Assembly (NCBI GenBank): GCA_965243415.1
Contig: OZ251549.1
Coordinates: 4,092,001-4,156,000, forward strand
From: G965204755 sp965243415
GTDB lineage: Bacteria > Acidobacteriota > Vicinamibacteria > Marinacidobacterales > Marinacidobacteraceae
Length of the DNA: 64,000 nt
Reading direction: 5' to 3'
Position numbers and translations under genes: made by a program. The notes beneath the pieces were generated by a model, which saw only the letters and a list, made by a program, of their open reading frames with translations, did no database searches and had not been told where the DNA came from. Below are positions 16,271 through 24,023 of this stretch, in pieces. Position 1 is the stretch's first letter. Every line of letters begins with the position of its first letter.

Positions 16271-17546
16271 ACCGCCGCTCCTGATCCGGGGCGCCCGGCT
16301 GGTGGACCCCGCCTCCGACCGGGACGAAGTCACCGACCTGCGGATCGCCGCCGGGGTGGTGGCCGCGGTCGGGGCGGGGATCGGCGAGAGCGGCGACCGG
16401 GAAGTCGAGGCCGACGGGCTGATCGCGGTTCCCGGCTTCTGCGACATGCATGCCCATTTCCGGGAGCCGGGGCTCGAATACAAGGAGACGGTGGGCAGCG
16501 GCGCGACGGCGGCGGCGGCCGGGGGCTTCACCTCGGTGGCCTGCATGGCGAACACCGACCCGGTGAACGACCACCCCTCGGTGACCGCCCACATCCGGGC
16601 GTTGGGCGCCGCCGCCGGCCTCTCCCGGGTGTACCCGATCGCCGCCACCACCGTGGGGATGCGGGGGGAGCGGATCACCGAGTTCGGGGCGCTCCGCCGC
16701 GCCGGGGCGGTGGCGGTCTCCGACGACGGCCTCCCGGTGGAGAACCCGGCGGTGATGCGGCGCGCCCTGGACTACGCCCGCCTCTTCGACCTGCCGGTGA
16801 TCGAGCACTGCGAAACGCTGGAACTCACCGGCGAGGGCGTGATGCGCGAAGGCTCCCTCTCCACCGCCGTCGGCCTCCCGGGGATCCCGGCGGTTTCGGA
16901 GTCCATCGCGGTGGAGCGGAACCTGGCCCTCGCCGAGTGGACCGGGGCGCGGATCCACATCGCCCACCTCTCGACCGCGCGGTCGGCGGAAGCGGTGCGC
17001 CGGGCGAAGGCCCGCGGCGTCCGGGTGACCGCCGAGGCGACGCCGCACCACCTGGCGCTGACCGAGGAAGCGGCCTCCGACTACGACACCGCCGCCAAGA
17101 TGAAGCCGCCCCTCGGAGCCGAATCCGACCGGGAGGCGGTCGTGGCGGCGCTGGCCGACGGGACGGTGGACGCGGTCGCCACCGACCACGCCCCGCACCA
17201 CGAGGACGAGAAGAACCTCTGCTTCCAGAGCGCCCCCTTCGGGGTGGTGGGGCTGGAGACGGCGGCGACGGTGGTGCTCGACCGGTTGGTGGCGCCGGGG
17301 CGGATTTCGCTTTCGGACGCGGTGCGGGCGCTTTCGACGAACCCGCACCGGATCCTGGGGCTGCCGGGCGGGGACCTGGCGGTGGGGAGCCCGGGGGATG
17401 TGGCGCTCCTGGACCTGGCGGCGGAGGTGGTGGTGGACGCTTCGCGGTTCGCGACTCGAGGCCGGAGCACGCCGTTCGCGGGGATGCGGTTCACCGGCGC
17501 GGTGGTCGCCACCTTCGTGGGCGGGCGGCGGGTGTATTCGCGCTGA
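16260..17546 (+). CDS. pyrC: dihydroorotase
   Basis: PyrC closes carbamoyl-aspartate to dihydroorotate. The 428-residue length and motif order fit class I (long) dihydroorotase: metal-binding GFCDMHAHFREPG near residue 60, the Asn/Asp substrate loop MANTDPVND, the metal histidines in IEHCE and HIAHLST, and the catalytic ATDHAPHH. The start GTG at 16260 overlaps pyrB. No carbamoyl-phosphate synthase, pyrD, pyrE or pyrF follows in the window. Confidence 0.95.
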   Translation: MGAEPPLLIRGARLVDPASDRDEVTDLRIAAGVVAAVGAGIGESGDREVEADGLIAVPGFCDMHAHFREPGLEYKETVGSGATAAAAGGFTSVACMANTDPVNDHPSVTAHIRALGAAAGLSRVYPIAATTVGMRGERITEFGALRRAGAVAVSDDGLPVENPAVMRRALDYARLFDLPVIEHCETLELTGEGVMREGSLSTAVGLPGIPAVSESIAVERNLALAEWTGARIHIAHLSTARSAEAVRRAKARGVRVTAEATPHHLALTEEAASDYDTAAKMKPPLGAESDREAVVAALADGTVDAVATDHAPHHEDEKNLCFQSAPFGVVGLETAATVVLDRLVAPGRISLSDAVRALSTNPHRILGLPGGDLAVGSPGDVALLDLAAEVVVDASRFATRGRSTPFAGMRFTGAVVATFVGGRRVYSR

Positions 17547-17736
17547 CGGGGCGGCGGGGGTCGGCGGCGCGGGGTCCGGGGGCTGCGGGCGGGGCCGGGC
17601 CGCGGTCGGCCGGCGTCGGTTCCGGGTCGGCGTCGGTTTCGGGGGAGTCCGCCGGCCGTGGTCACGGCTCGGACTCGCCGGGGGAGTCGGCCGGTCGGTT
17701 CACCGGAGCGGGTTCGCCGACCCGGCCGCCGGACTT
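17547..17736 (+). other. gene-free spacer after pyrC
   Basis: Gly/Arg-type low-complexity GC-rich sequence with no recognisable gene, hairpin terminator or promoter. It leads into a 23-bp tandem repeat. Confidence 0.4.
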
Positions 17737-17828
17737 CGCCGAATCACCCGCTGACTGATCGCCGAATCACCCTCTGACCCGTCGCCGAATCACCCTCTGA
17801 GGCGTCGCCGAATCACCCGTTGAGAGTT
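17737..17828. repeat. 23-bp tandem repeat, 4 copies
   Basis: Four units begin with CGCCGAATCACCC at 17737, 17760, 17783 and 17806. The period is exactly 23 bp and differences are limited to the unit ends. A partial fifth start (CGCCGATC) follows at 17829. There are no unique spacers between units, so this is not CRISPR. Confidence 0.85.
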
Positions 17829-17979
17829 CGCCGATCGGCTCGGCGGGACTGCGCCGCACCGCCCGCGGCGACCTCCCCGCAGCGACCTCGTCCATCCGCC
17901 CGTTGCACGACTTGCTGCCTTCCCCGCCGGCCGATTCCACCCGGCTGTCGGCGCCTCGACGAGGCCGGGGCCGAGCCGG

Positions 17980-18200
17980 GGAACCGGTGTTCGAGCGCCA
18001 CCGGCGGGCGGCCATGGTGACGGCTGCGCCACGGCCGCCCCGGCGGTCGCCTCCGCAGTGCAGCGACCCGGTGGAACGGGAGGCGGCGTTCCTCGGCTCG
18101 CCACGCCCGCCCGGGAAGGCGTGTAGCGTCCACGCCTCGCCGGCGCCGGCCTTCGATCGGCACGGAGCGCGGGCGGCGCCCGGCGGAGAGACCACGAGGC
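17980..18200 (+). pseudogene. decayed partial copy of the 5' end of the downstream DUF2400 gene
   Basis: GTGTTCGAGCGCCACCGGCG at 17987 matches GTGTACGAGCGCCATCGGCG at 18401 in the intact gene, an offset of 414 bp. The similarity continues through GGGAGGCGGCGTTCCT and the Cys/Ser block (GTGTAGCGTCC versus CGGAGCGTCTG) to about 18200. The copy has indels and no continuous frame. It reads as a partial tandem duplication that has decayed. Confidence 0.6.
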
Positions 18201-18267
18201 GACTCCGGGCGGCGCCGGAGGGTCACGACCGACGCGATCCGGTCGCTCCGTTCGCGGTGGCCGGGAG

Positions 18268-18330
18268 GCGCCCCGAAGAGCCCCGGCAGCGCCCCGGAGA
18301 ACCCCGGCCGCGCCCCGGAGAACCCCGGCC
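18268..18330. repeat. 21-bp tandem repeat, 3 copies
   Basis: Units start GCGCCCCG at 18268, 18289 and 18310. Units 2 and 3 are identical; unit 1 differs at four positions. It lies just upstream of the DUF2400 gene. Confidence 0.8.
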
Positions 18331-18361
18331 GCGCCGCTTCCGGCGGGAAGGCGGCTGACCG

Positions 18362-19246
18362 GTGGCGGCGCGGCGCGGTTGGGGACGGGCGGTGGAGGCG
18401 GTGTACGAGCGCCATCGGCGGGCCTCGGTGGAGTCGGACCCGCTGCAGTTCCCGCGTCGGTTCCGTGGCCGCGCCGACCGGGAGGCGGCGGCGTTCCTGG
18501 CTTCGGCGCTCGCGTTCGGGAGGGTCCGGAGCGTCTGTTCGTCGCTGGAACGGGTCTTCGCCTGGACCGGGGCGCGCCCGGCGGCGTTCTGCCGGGAGTT
18601 GGCGGCGGCGGGCGGACGGGGGCGCGCCGCCGCGACCCGGGGGCTGGGCGGGTTCCGCCACCGCTGGATCGCCGCCGGCGATGTGACCCGCCTCGGCGTC
18701 GTCCTCGGGCGGATGCTCGCCGAGCGCGGGAGTGTCGAAGCCTGGTTCGCGCCGGGGATCGTTCGCGGCCGGCGCGGCCGGGTGGACCTGGCGGCGAGCC
18801 TCGAGGCGTTCCGGGAAGCGGCGCTGGCTCTCGACCCCCGGGGACCTTCGTCGGCGCGCCCGGCCCCGACGAGCCGCGCCCGGCCCGGCCCCGCCTACTT
18901 CTTCCCCAGCCCGAAGACCTCGGCGGCGAAGCGTCCGGCGATGTTCCTCCGCTGGATGGCGCGCCGGGGCGGGTTCGACCTCGGCCTCTGGAGTTGTCTT
19001 TCGCCGCGCGACCTGGTGGTTCCCCTCGATACCCACCTGTTCCGCATCGCCCGCCGGCTGCGGTTGACCGACCGGAAGACGCCGGGGTGGAAGGCGGCAG
19101 TGGATCTGACCCTCGCGCTGGCCCGGCTGGACCCGGAGGACCCGGTGAAGTACGACTTCGCGCTCAGCCGCCTGGGTATCGTCGAGGGCTGCCCCCGCCA
19201 CGCCCGTACGGCGCCGTGCGAGTTGTGCCGGCTCCTGCGGGAGTGA
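18362..19246 (+). CDS. TIGR02757 / DUF2400 family protein
   Basis: This is a 294-residue conserved protein of unknown function. Family-typical blocks are DPLQFPRRFRGRADREAAAF near the N-terminus and the C-terminal DPVKYDFALSRLGI followed by a CP-x10-C-x2-C cysteine pattern (GCPRHARTAPCELC). The fold is thought to resemble helix-hairpin-helix DNA glycosylases and the cysteines may bind a metal or Fe-S cluster; that part is general family knowledge, not shown here. It starts with GTG at 18362. It is the last core-type gene before the accessory island. Confidence 0.85.
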   Translation: MAARRGWGRAVEAVYERHRRASVESDPLQFPRRFRGRADREAAAFLASALAFGRVRSVCSSLERVFAWTGARPAAFCRELAAAGGRGRAAATRGLGGFRHRWIAAGDVTRLGVVLGRMLAERGSVEAWFAPGIVRGRRGRVDLAASLEAFREAALALDPRGPSSARPAPTSRARPGPAYFFPSPKTSAAKRPAMFLRWMARRGGFDLGLWSCLSPRDLVVPLDTHLFRIARRLRLTDRKTPGWKAAVDLTLALARLDPEDPVKYDFALSRLGIVEGCPRHARTAPCELCRLLRE

Positions 19247-19304
19247 GGCCGGGTGCGCCGGGGAGAGTCAGCGTGTCGGGAAGGGCGCCGACCCGTCGCT
19301 CACT

Positions 19305-19334
19305 CCCGGCCCTCCATCCTCGAGAAGGGCCGGG
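19305..19334 (+). terminator. hairpin downstream of the DUF2400 gene
   Basis: CCCGGCCCT (19305-19313) and AGGGCCGGG (19326-19334) form a perfect 9-bp stem with a 12-nt loop, 58 bp after the stop codon. There is no T-tract, so it may stabilise the 3' end or act with Rho. The remaining 19247-19550 sequence holds no gene. Confidence 0.5.
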
Positions 19335-19550
19335 CGTTACGCGTCGCAACCCGCGCGAGGGTCAGCGCGACGGAGGTGATGGACGCGGATCCAAGTCCTC
19401 GATCGGTTCGTCCCGCTGTCGCAGAGTCGCCATTCCCTCACCCCTCGCGGCGGCGGCGGACTGCCGGATGGGTCCTCTTCCCGCAATCGAAGCGAGGCCG
19501 ACGCTTCCCGATGCCCGGGGGCGCGGACAGGGGTCTTATCCGGCACCGCA

Positions 19551-19901
19551 TCAAAACGGTGGTTCCGCGCGACTCTGTCGGGAGCTCTCGATGGCCTCGT
19601 CGAACTCTCGCAACCCCTCCCGGAGCAGACGCAGGTCGGCAGCCGTCAGGTGGTCGTGGGTGAAGAAGTCGTCGGGTGGGCGCATCTCCTCGACGGCGCG
19701 CCGGCAGGACTCGACGATGAGGCGGTTTCGACGGATCCCCTCGTCGGCCGCCACGCGGTCGAGTCCGGCGAGCACGGCAGCGGGGAAGTCGACGCTGATG
19801 ACCGGCACGCGCGAATCCTGACCTCCCGGCGAGGACGCCGCTACCGTTCGCCCCTCAGCCCGAGCGCCTACCATGGCGGCGACTCCGGGCGAGGCGGGCA
19901 T
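19551..19901 (-). CDS. ribbon-helix-helix-type protein (probable antitoxin/regulator)
   Basis: A short protein whose centre, VPVISVDFPAAVLAGLDR followed by ADEGIRRNRLIVESCRRAV, looks like a ribbon-helix-helix DNA-binding domain (one strand then two helices). The C-terminal half is acidic (DLRLLREGLREFDEAIES), as in antitoxins that wrap a toxin. The ATG at 19901 gives 116 residues, but the first 30 are low-complexity; GTG 19808 just before the strand is a good alternative. It is divergent from an XRE-peptidase gene, with start codons 35 bp apart. A decayed copy occupies the same position next to the second XRE-peptidase gene. Confidence 0.7.
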   Translation of the reverse strand: MPASPGVAAMVGARAEGRTVAASSPGGQDSRVPVISVDFPAAVLAGLDRVAADEGIRRNRLIVESCRRAVEEMRPPDDFFTHDHLTAADLRLLREGLREFDEAIESSRQSRAEPPF

Positions 19902-19924
19902 TCCCGGTGGGTTCGTCCGCTTGC

Positions 19925-19930
19925 TACGAT
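19925..19930 (+). promoter_or_regulatory. candidate -10 box of the first XRE-peptidase gene
   Basis: TACGAT ends 6 bp before the ATG at 19937, so transcription would begin at or next to the start codon (leaderless). The flanking CTTGCTACGATCC is repeated before the second paralogue at 22105-22117, where the hexamer again abuts the start codon. Confidence 0.6.
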
Positions 19931-19936
19931 CCGCCC

Positions 19937-21076
19937 ATGGGTCGTGAGGAAATCCGCCGGCGCGTGGCGGTGAATCTCGCCCGGCTCCGGGACGACCGGG
20001 AGTTGACCCAGGCGGCTCTGGCCGAGCGGCTGGGCTGGTCCCGCGCCCGGGTCAGCAAGGTCGAACGGGGCCTCGTCAATCTGGACGGCCCGAACCTGGA
20101 CCGACTCGCAGCGGCCTTGGGAACGGACTGGGGCGATCTGTACTCGGAGGACCGGCCGCTCCGCGCCGTGCAGTTCTGCGCCCGGGAGAACCTGCGCGGG
20201 CGAGCCCAGGTCCTGGTGGAGGTCTCCCGGTGGATCGATGCCTACCGCTGGCTCGAGGCCGAATTGGACGACACTCGCCCCTTCGCTTTCGAGGCGGCCC
20301 GGGGCCTCCCCGAACCCGCGGCCGCGGCGCAGGCGGCGCGCCGGGCCGCCGGACTCCGGGAGCGCGAGCCCATCGCCGATCTCTGCGGCCTGCTCGAAGC
20401 CAACGGCGTCAAGGTACTCCGCCTGAAGAAGGAGCGCGACTCGTTCTTCGGGCTCAGCGTCGGCGAACCGGACGGCGGCCCGGCGGTCGTCGTGAACACC
20501 TGGGACCGGATCGCGGTCGAGCGCTGGATCTTCACCGCCGCCCACGAACTCGGCCACCTCCTGCTGCATCCCGCGGACGGCGCTCCCGACCGCCCGGCCC
20601 TTCCCGCCGCGGCGGAACCCGAGGCGGACGCCTTCGCCGGGGAGTTCCTCATGCCGGAGGCCGCCTTCGCCAGGGCCTGGGAAGCCGGACACGGCCAGTG
20701 GCTCGCCCCCCGCGTGCTGAAGATCAAGCGCACCTTCCGGGTGAGCGCCCGGACCGTCCTCCGTCGCCTGGTCGCCACCGACCGCGCCGACGAGGGCGTC
20801 TGGCCCCGGTTCCAGGCGGACTACCGGGAACGTTACGGAAGACCGCCGCTTCAGACTGAAGACCCGGAGCCGTTCGGAGCGAGCGAATTCGAGTGGGACT
20901 GGAAGCGGAGCGTCGAACCGGCGACGCTCTCCGAACACGACTGCCGGGATGGCCGACTGCAGGGACTCGTGAGACGAGCGATCGACCGGGATCTGGTGTC
21001 CGTGCGCCGCGTCGCCGAGATATTGGGCCTCCGCTACGGCGACGCCTGGGCCTGGATCCGCGAATGCCGGGTCTGA
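19937..21076 (+). CDS. XRE HTH + ImmA/IrrE-type metallopeptidase (paralogue A)
   Basis: This two-domain protein has 379 residues. An N-terminal XRE/Cro helix-turn-helix (about residues 8-60, NLARLRDDRELTQAALAERL) is followed by a linker and a COG2856-type zinc peptidase domain with HELGH near residue 202 and the third-ligand region EADAFAGEFLMP. A further C-terminal segment ends in a second small helical DNA-binding-like region (VRRVAEILGLRYGDAWAWI). Such proteins act as regulators that are cleaved or that cleave partners. A PIN-domain gene follows 12 bp downstream. Four close paralogues lie in this window. The ATG at 19937 is set by the -10 box immediately upstream. Confidence 0.88.
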   Translation: MGREEIRRRVAVNLARLRDDRELTQAALAERLGWSRARVSKVERGLVNLDGPNLDRLAAALGTDWGDLYSEDRPLRAVQFCARENLRGRAQVLVEVSRWIDAYRWLEAELDDTRPFAFEAARGLPEPAAAAQAARRAAGLREREPIADLCGLLEANGVKVLRLKKERDSFFGLSVGEPDGGPAVVVNTWDRIAVERWIFTAAHELGHLLLHPADGAPDRPALPAAAEPEADAFAGEFLMPEAAFARAWEAGHGQWLAPRVLKIKRTFRVSARTVLRRLVATDRADEGVWPRFQADYRERYGRPPLQTEDPEPFGASEFEWDWKRSVEPATLSEHDCRDGRLQGLVRRAIDRDLVSVRRVAEILGLRYGDAWAWIRECRV

Positions 21077-21088
21077 CCGGAGACACAT

Positions 21089-21703
21089 ATGGACAGAAAC
21101 GACGGCAGCAGACCGACCGATACGGCGCCGCATATCCCGAATCGGGTCCGTCCACCCTACGCGGACGGCCTATTGATGGATGCGAATGTCCTGATCGAAT
21201 ACGCCCACGCCGACGAGGAAATCCTCGCCCTCGTCGCTCGGCATCTCGGCCCGACCCGAGTCCTCTCGACCACGCTCTCCGAGGTGGACGAATTCGAGAC
21301 AGAGGATTGCCGACGGCTGGGTATTCCGATCATCGAACCGACGCCTGCGCAACGAAACGAGGCAGACGGCATTTCGTCACGTACCTCGAGGAACGACAAG
21401 TTGTGCTTCGTCGCCTGCCGACAGAACGGTTGGACCCTCGCAACGAACGACCGCCTCCTCCGGCGTCTCTGCGAGCGGGACGAGGTGCCCGTCCGCTACG
21501 CGCTCGAGTTGGCCCTGGACTTGTTCGGCGCCGGGCAGATGTCGCGACCCCGCGCCGAGTCCGTCGCCGAGAAATTCCACTACCGAAGTCCCAACCACTA
21601 CCCGCAGGTCATCCTCGACTGGTTCCGATCCGAACTCGACGAGAGAGACTGCCGTGACCCTGAGTTCCGGGGCGAGCGGGGTAAGGAACCGTCGTATCCC
21701 TGA
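21089..21703 (+). CDS. PIN-domain protein (probable RNase toxin, paralogue A)
   Basis: The 204-residue product has the four acidic positions of a PIN nuclease: Asp in LMDANVLIEY, Glu in TLSEVDEF, Asp in SRNDKLCF and Asp in ATNDRLLRR. PIN toxins of type II systems cut tRNA or mRNA with Mg2+. The 29 residues before LMDANV look disordered; ATG 21176 (MDANVL) is an alternative start. It follows the XRE-peptidase gene, and the same pair occurs twice more at 22-24 kb and 31-33 kb, so the upstream gene is the likely antitoxin/regulator. The PIN fold is clear from motif spacing; the target is unknown. Confidence 0.8.
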   Translation: MDRNDGSRPTDTAPHIPNRVRPPYADGLLMDANVLIEYAHADEEILALVARHLGPTRVLSTTLSEVDEFETEDCRRLGIPIIEPTPAQRNEADGISSRTSRNDKLCFVACRQNGWTLATNDRLLRRLCERDEVPVRYALELALDLFGAGQMSRPRAESVAEKFHYRSPNHYPQVILDWFRSELDERDCRDPEFRGERGKEPSYP

Positions 21704-21749
21704 GACGCAGGACATTCCGGCCTCGGCAGGTGGAGACTTCGACACGGCT

Positions 21750-21983
21750 GTTCCGGGCGACTGCGACGCTGTCGAGGGCCTCGACGAACTCACGCAGCCC
21801 CCGCCGGAACGGCGGCTGGTCGACGCCGCGGCCAGGTGGTCGGGGGTGAAGCAGACGTCGGGAGTCGCCTCGACAGTCCGTCGGCGGCGGGACTCGACGA
21901 TGAGACGGTTCCGGCGGATCCTTGTCCGCCGCCCTCCGGTCGAGTCCGGCGAGCACGGTCGCCGGAAAGCGGAGGCGGATGAC
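21750..21983 (-). pseudogene. decayed ribbon-helix-helix gene (copy of the 19.6-kb gene)
   Basis: The minus strand matches the intact RHH gene over its length: PVIRLRFPATVLAGLDR at the N-side and GLREFVEALDS at the C-side. Compared with the intact copy it has lost 2 bp in the segment after the first helix, lost 3 bp later, and gained 2 bp further on. The middle is therefore read in the wrong frame and the frame returns only near the end. It sits upstream of and divergent from XRE-peptidase paralogue B, exactly as the intact copy does at paralogue A. Confidence 0.65.
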
Positions 21984-22087
21984 CGGCGCCCTCGAGTCCG
22001 GATCTCCCGGCGAGGTCGCCGTCACCGACCGCCCGGCCCGGGGACGCCCGCCGGACGGCGGTTGCGACTCCGGGCGGGTTGAGCATT

Positions 22088-22115
22088 TTGACGGATTTTG
22101 TCCACTTGCTACGAT
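22088..22115 (+). promoter_or_regulatory. promoter of the second XRE-peptidase gene
   Basis: TTGACG (22088-22093), 16-bp spacer, TACGAT (22110-22115), then 7 bp to the ATG at 22123. This is a good sigma70-type promoter with the predicted start site at the start codon, so the mRNA would be leaderless. The surrounding GAGCATTTTGAC...TCCAC resembles the block upstream of the coiled-coil gene at 57.7 kb. Confidence 0.7.
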
Positions 22116-22122
22116 CCCGGGG

Positions 22123-23274
22123 ATGGACACGGGAGTAGACCGCGACGAGGTCCGGCGGCGGCTGGCGGTGAATGTCGCCCGGCTCCGGGAGGACCGGGAG
22201 TTGACCCAGGCGGCCCTGGCGGAGCGGGTCGGCTGGTCCCGGTCGCAGGTGGGGAAGATCGAGCGGGGCCTCGCCGACCTCGACGGGCCGAGCCTCCGGA
22301 AACTCGCCGAGGCGCTCCACACCACCTGGGGCGACCTGTACTCGCAGGTGCGGCCTCTGCGGAGCGTGCGATTCCGCGCCCGGAAGCGGATGCACGGGCG
22401 GACGCAGATCCTCGCCGAGGTATCCGGCTGGCTCGATACCTACCGTCGGCTGGAGGCTGAGTTGGACGACACCCGGCCGTTCGGGTTCGCGCCGGCCCGG
22501 GGCGTCACCGATCCGCTCGCCGCGGCGCGAACGGCGCGCGAGGCGGTCGGACTGCGCGAAACCGAACCCATCGCCGACCTCTGCGGCCTTCTGGAACACC
22601 ACGGGGTCAAGGTCCTCCGCCTCGACAAGAAGCGGGATTCCTTCTACGGACTCAGCGTCGGCGAGCCGGACGGCGGGCCGGCGGTGGTGGTGAACACCTG
22701 GGACCGAATCGCGGTCGAGCGCTGGATCTTCACCGCGGCCCACGAACTCGGGCACCTGGTGCTGCATCCCGGCGAGTACGACGCCGACGCGACCGATCTT
22801 CCGGCCCCCGCGGAACGCGAAGCGGACGCCTTCGCCGGGGAGTTCCTCATGCCCGATGCCGCCTTCGCCCGGGTGTGGGAGGCCACCGAAGGCCAACGGC
22901 TCGTTCCCCGGGTACTGAAGACGAAGCGCCTGTTCCGGGTCGGTTACCGGACCGTGCTGCGCCGCCTGGTCGCGACCGGCCGCGCCGAGCCGGGTATCTG
23001 GCTCGAATTCCGGCAGGAGTACGCGAACGAATACGACCGGGCGCTCCCTCCTGCCGACGAGCCGGCGCCTCTCGACGAGAGCGAGTTCGCCTGGGACTGG
23101 AAGCGGACCGGCGAACCGGCCACCCTGTCGGAACACGACTGCCGGGACGCGCGCCTGCTCCATCTCCTGCGACGGGCCGCCGGCCGGGGCCTCGTCGGGG
23201 TGCGGCTCGTCGCCGAAACATTGGGCATCCACTACGAAGAAGCGCTGCAGTGGGTGCGCCGATGTCCGGCGTAG
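22123..23274 (+). CDS. XRE HTH + ImmA/IrrE-type metallopeptidase (paralogue B)
   Basis: Closest relative of paralogue A, 383 residues, with the same order: XRE HTH (NVARLREDRELTQAALAERV), linker, conserved FYGLSVGEPDGGPAVVVNTW, catalytic HELGH in TAAHELGHLVLH, EADAFAGEFLMP and a helical C-terminus. All catalytic residues are kept. Its stop lies 13 bp inside the following PIN gene; the same 13-bp overlap is found at the third set (32291-32303). It probably represses its own leaderless promoter at 22088 and controls the PIN partner. Confidence 0.88.
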   Translation: MDTGVDRDEVRRRLAVNVARLREDRELTQAALAERVGWSRSQVGKIERGLADLDGPSLRKLAEALHTTWGDLYSQVRPLRSVRFRARKRMHGRTQILAEVSGWLDTYRRLEAELDDTRPFGFAPARGVTDPLAAARTAREAVGLRETEPIADLCGLLEHHGVKVLRLDKKRDSFYGLSVGEPDGGPAVVVNTWDRIAVERWIFTAAHELGHLVLHPGEYDADATDLPAPAEREADAFAGEFLMPDAAFARVWEATEGQRLVPRVLKTKRLFRVGYRTVLRRLVATGRAEPGIWLEFRQEYANEYDRALPPADEPAPLDESEFAWDWKRTGEPATLSEHDCRDARLLHLLRRAAGRGLVGVRLVAETLGIHYEEALQWVRRCPA

Positions 23275-24023
23275 GGGAACCGAAAGGGCGACCGGGCCTC
23301 CTGTTCGACGCCGATGTCCTGATCGACTTCACCTCGGTCGCCGACGACCTCCTGCGCCTCGTCGCCGAGCATCTCGGTCCGGCCACAGTCCTCACCACGA
23401 CCGTCGAAGAGGTCCTTCGATTGTCGGCAGCGGACTGCGCCCGGTGGGGAATCGAAGTCGTCGAGGCGACTCCGGAGCAGTACTCGGCGGCCACCGCTCT
23501 CGCTTCCGGGGTGGCGCGGAACGACGATCTGTGCCTGGCCGTCTGTCGAGACCTCGGCCGGACGCTCGCCACGAACGATCGCGACCTGAGAAGACGCTGC
23601 GCGCGGGAGGGCGTCCGTACTCGCTGGGGACTCGAACTGCTGCTGGAACTCGTGTCCCTCGGCGTCGTCGCCCGCATTCGCGCCGAAGCGATCGTCGGAA
23701 GTTGCACGAAGCGAGTCCCGGACACTTCCCGCGATCGCTCCTGGGCGCGTTCGGTACCGAGTTGGACCGACTCGGCCAACCGGTTTCGGAACCGACCCCG
23801 TCGGAAGACCCGGTCTCGACGGAGTAGCGACCGGGTTCGCCGGGCGAACCTGCGGAGAGAGGGCGAAGTGCTCCGGTTTCAGTCCTCCGGGAACCAGGTG
23901 GGGTCGGTTTCGATTCGTTTTCGGAGTTCGGGGTCTTCCAGGTATCGGGCGAGGCGGCGGAAGTGTTTCTGCATCGCGCCCGGGTCGGAGAGTTGGGTGG
24001 CCTGGATCTCGATGACTTCGTAG
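23262..24023 (+). CDS. PIN-domain protein, frameshifted at the 3' end (paralogue B)
   Basis: The first about 145 residues are a PIN domain with all four acidic sites (FDADVLIDF, TTVEEVLRL, RNDDLCLAV, TNDRDLRR). At about 23696 the frame breaks. After RAEAIV the current frame runs on as basic, unrelated sequence to 24023, across the end of the helicase gene. The +1 frame (KLHEASPGHFPRSLLGAFG, stop at 23827) matches the C-terminus of the other two PIN proteins. One missing base (GTCGGAAG instead of GTCCGGAAG-like) explains it. The nuclease core is intact, so it may still be active; a sequencing error is possible. Confidence 0.7.
   Translation: MSGVGEPKGRPGLLFDADVLIDFTSVADDLLRLVAEHLGPATVLTTTVEEVLRLSAADCARWGIEVVEATPEQYSAATALASGVARNDDLCLAVCRDLGRTLATNDRDLRRRCAREGVRTRWGLELLLELVSLGVVARIRAEAIVGSCTKRVPDTSRDRSWARSVPSWTDSANRFRNRPRRKTRSRRSSDRVRRANLRREGEVLRFQSSGNQVGSVSIRFRSSGSSRYRARRRKCFCIAPGSESWVAWISMTS

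Noticed and set aside
17737..17828. CRISPR-like array
   Set aside because: The 23-bp units follow each other without spacers, as do the 21-bp and 20-bp arrays; no cas genes are present.
17547..18361. tRNA or other structured RNA gene
   Set aside because: Neither here nor in the other gene-free gaps did I see a tRNA T-loop/CCA arrangement or a recognisable RNA family.
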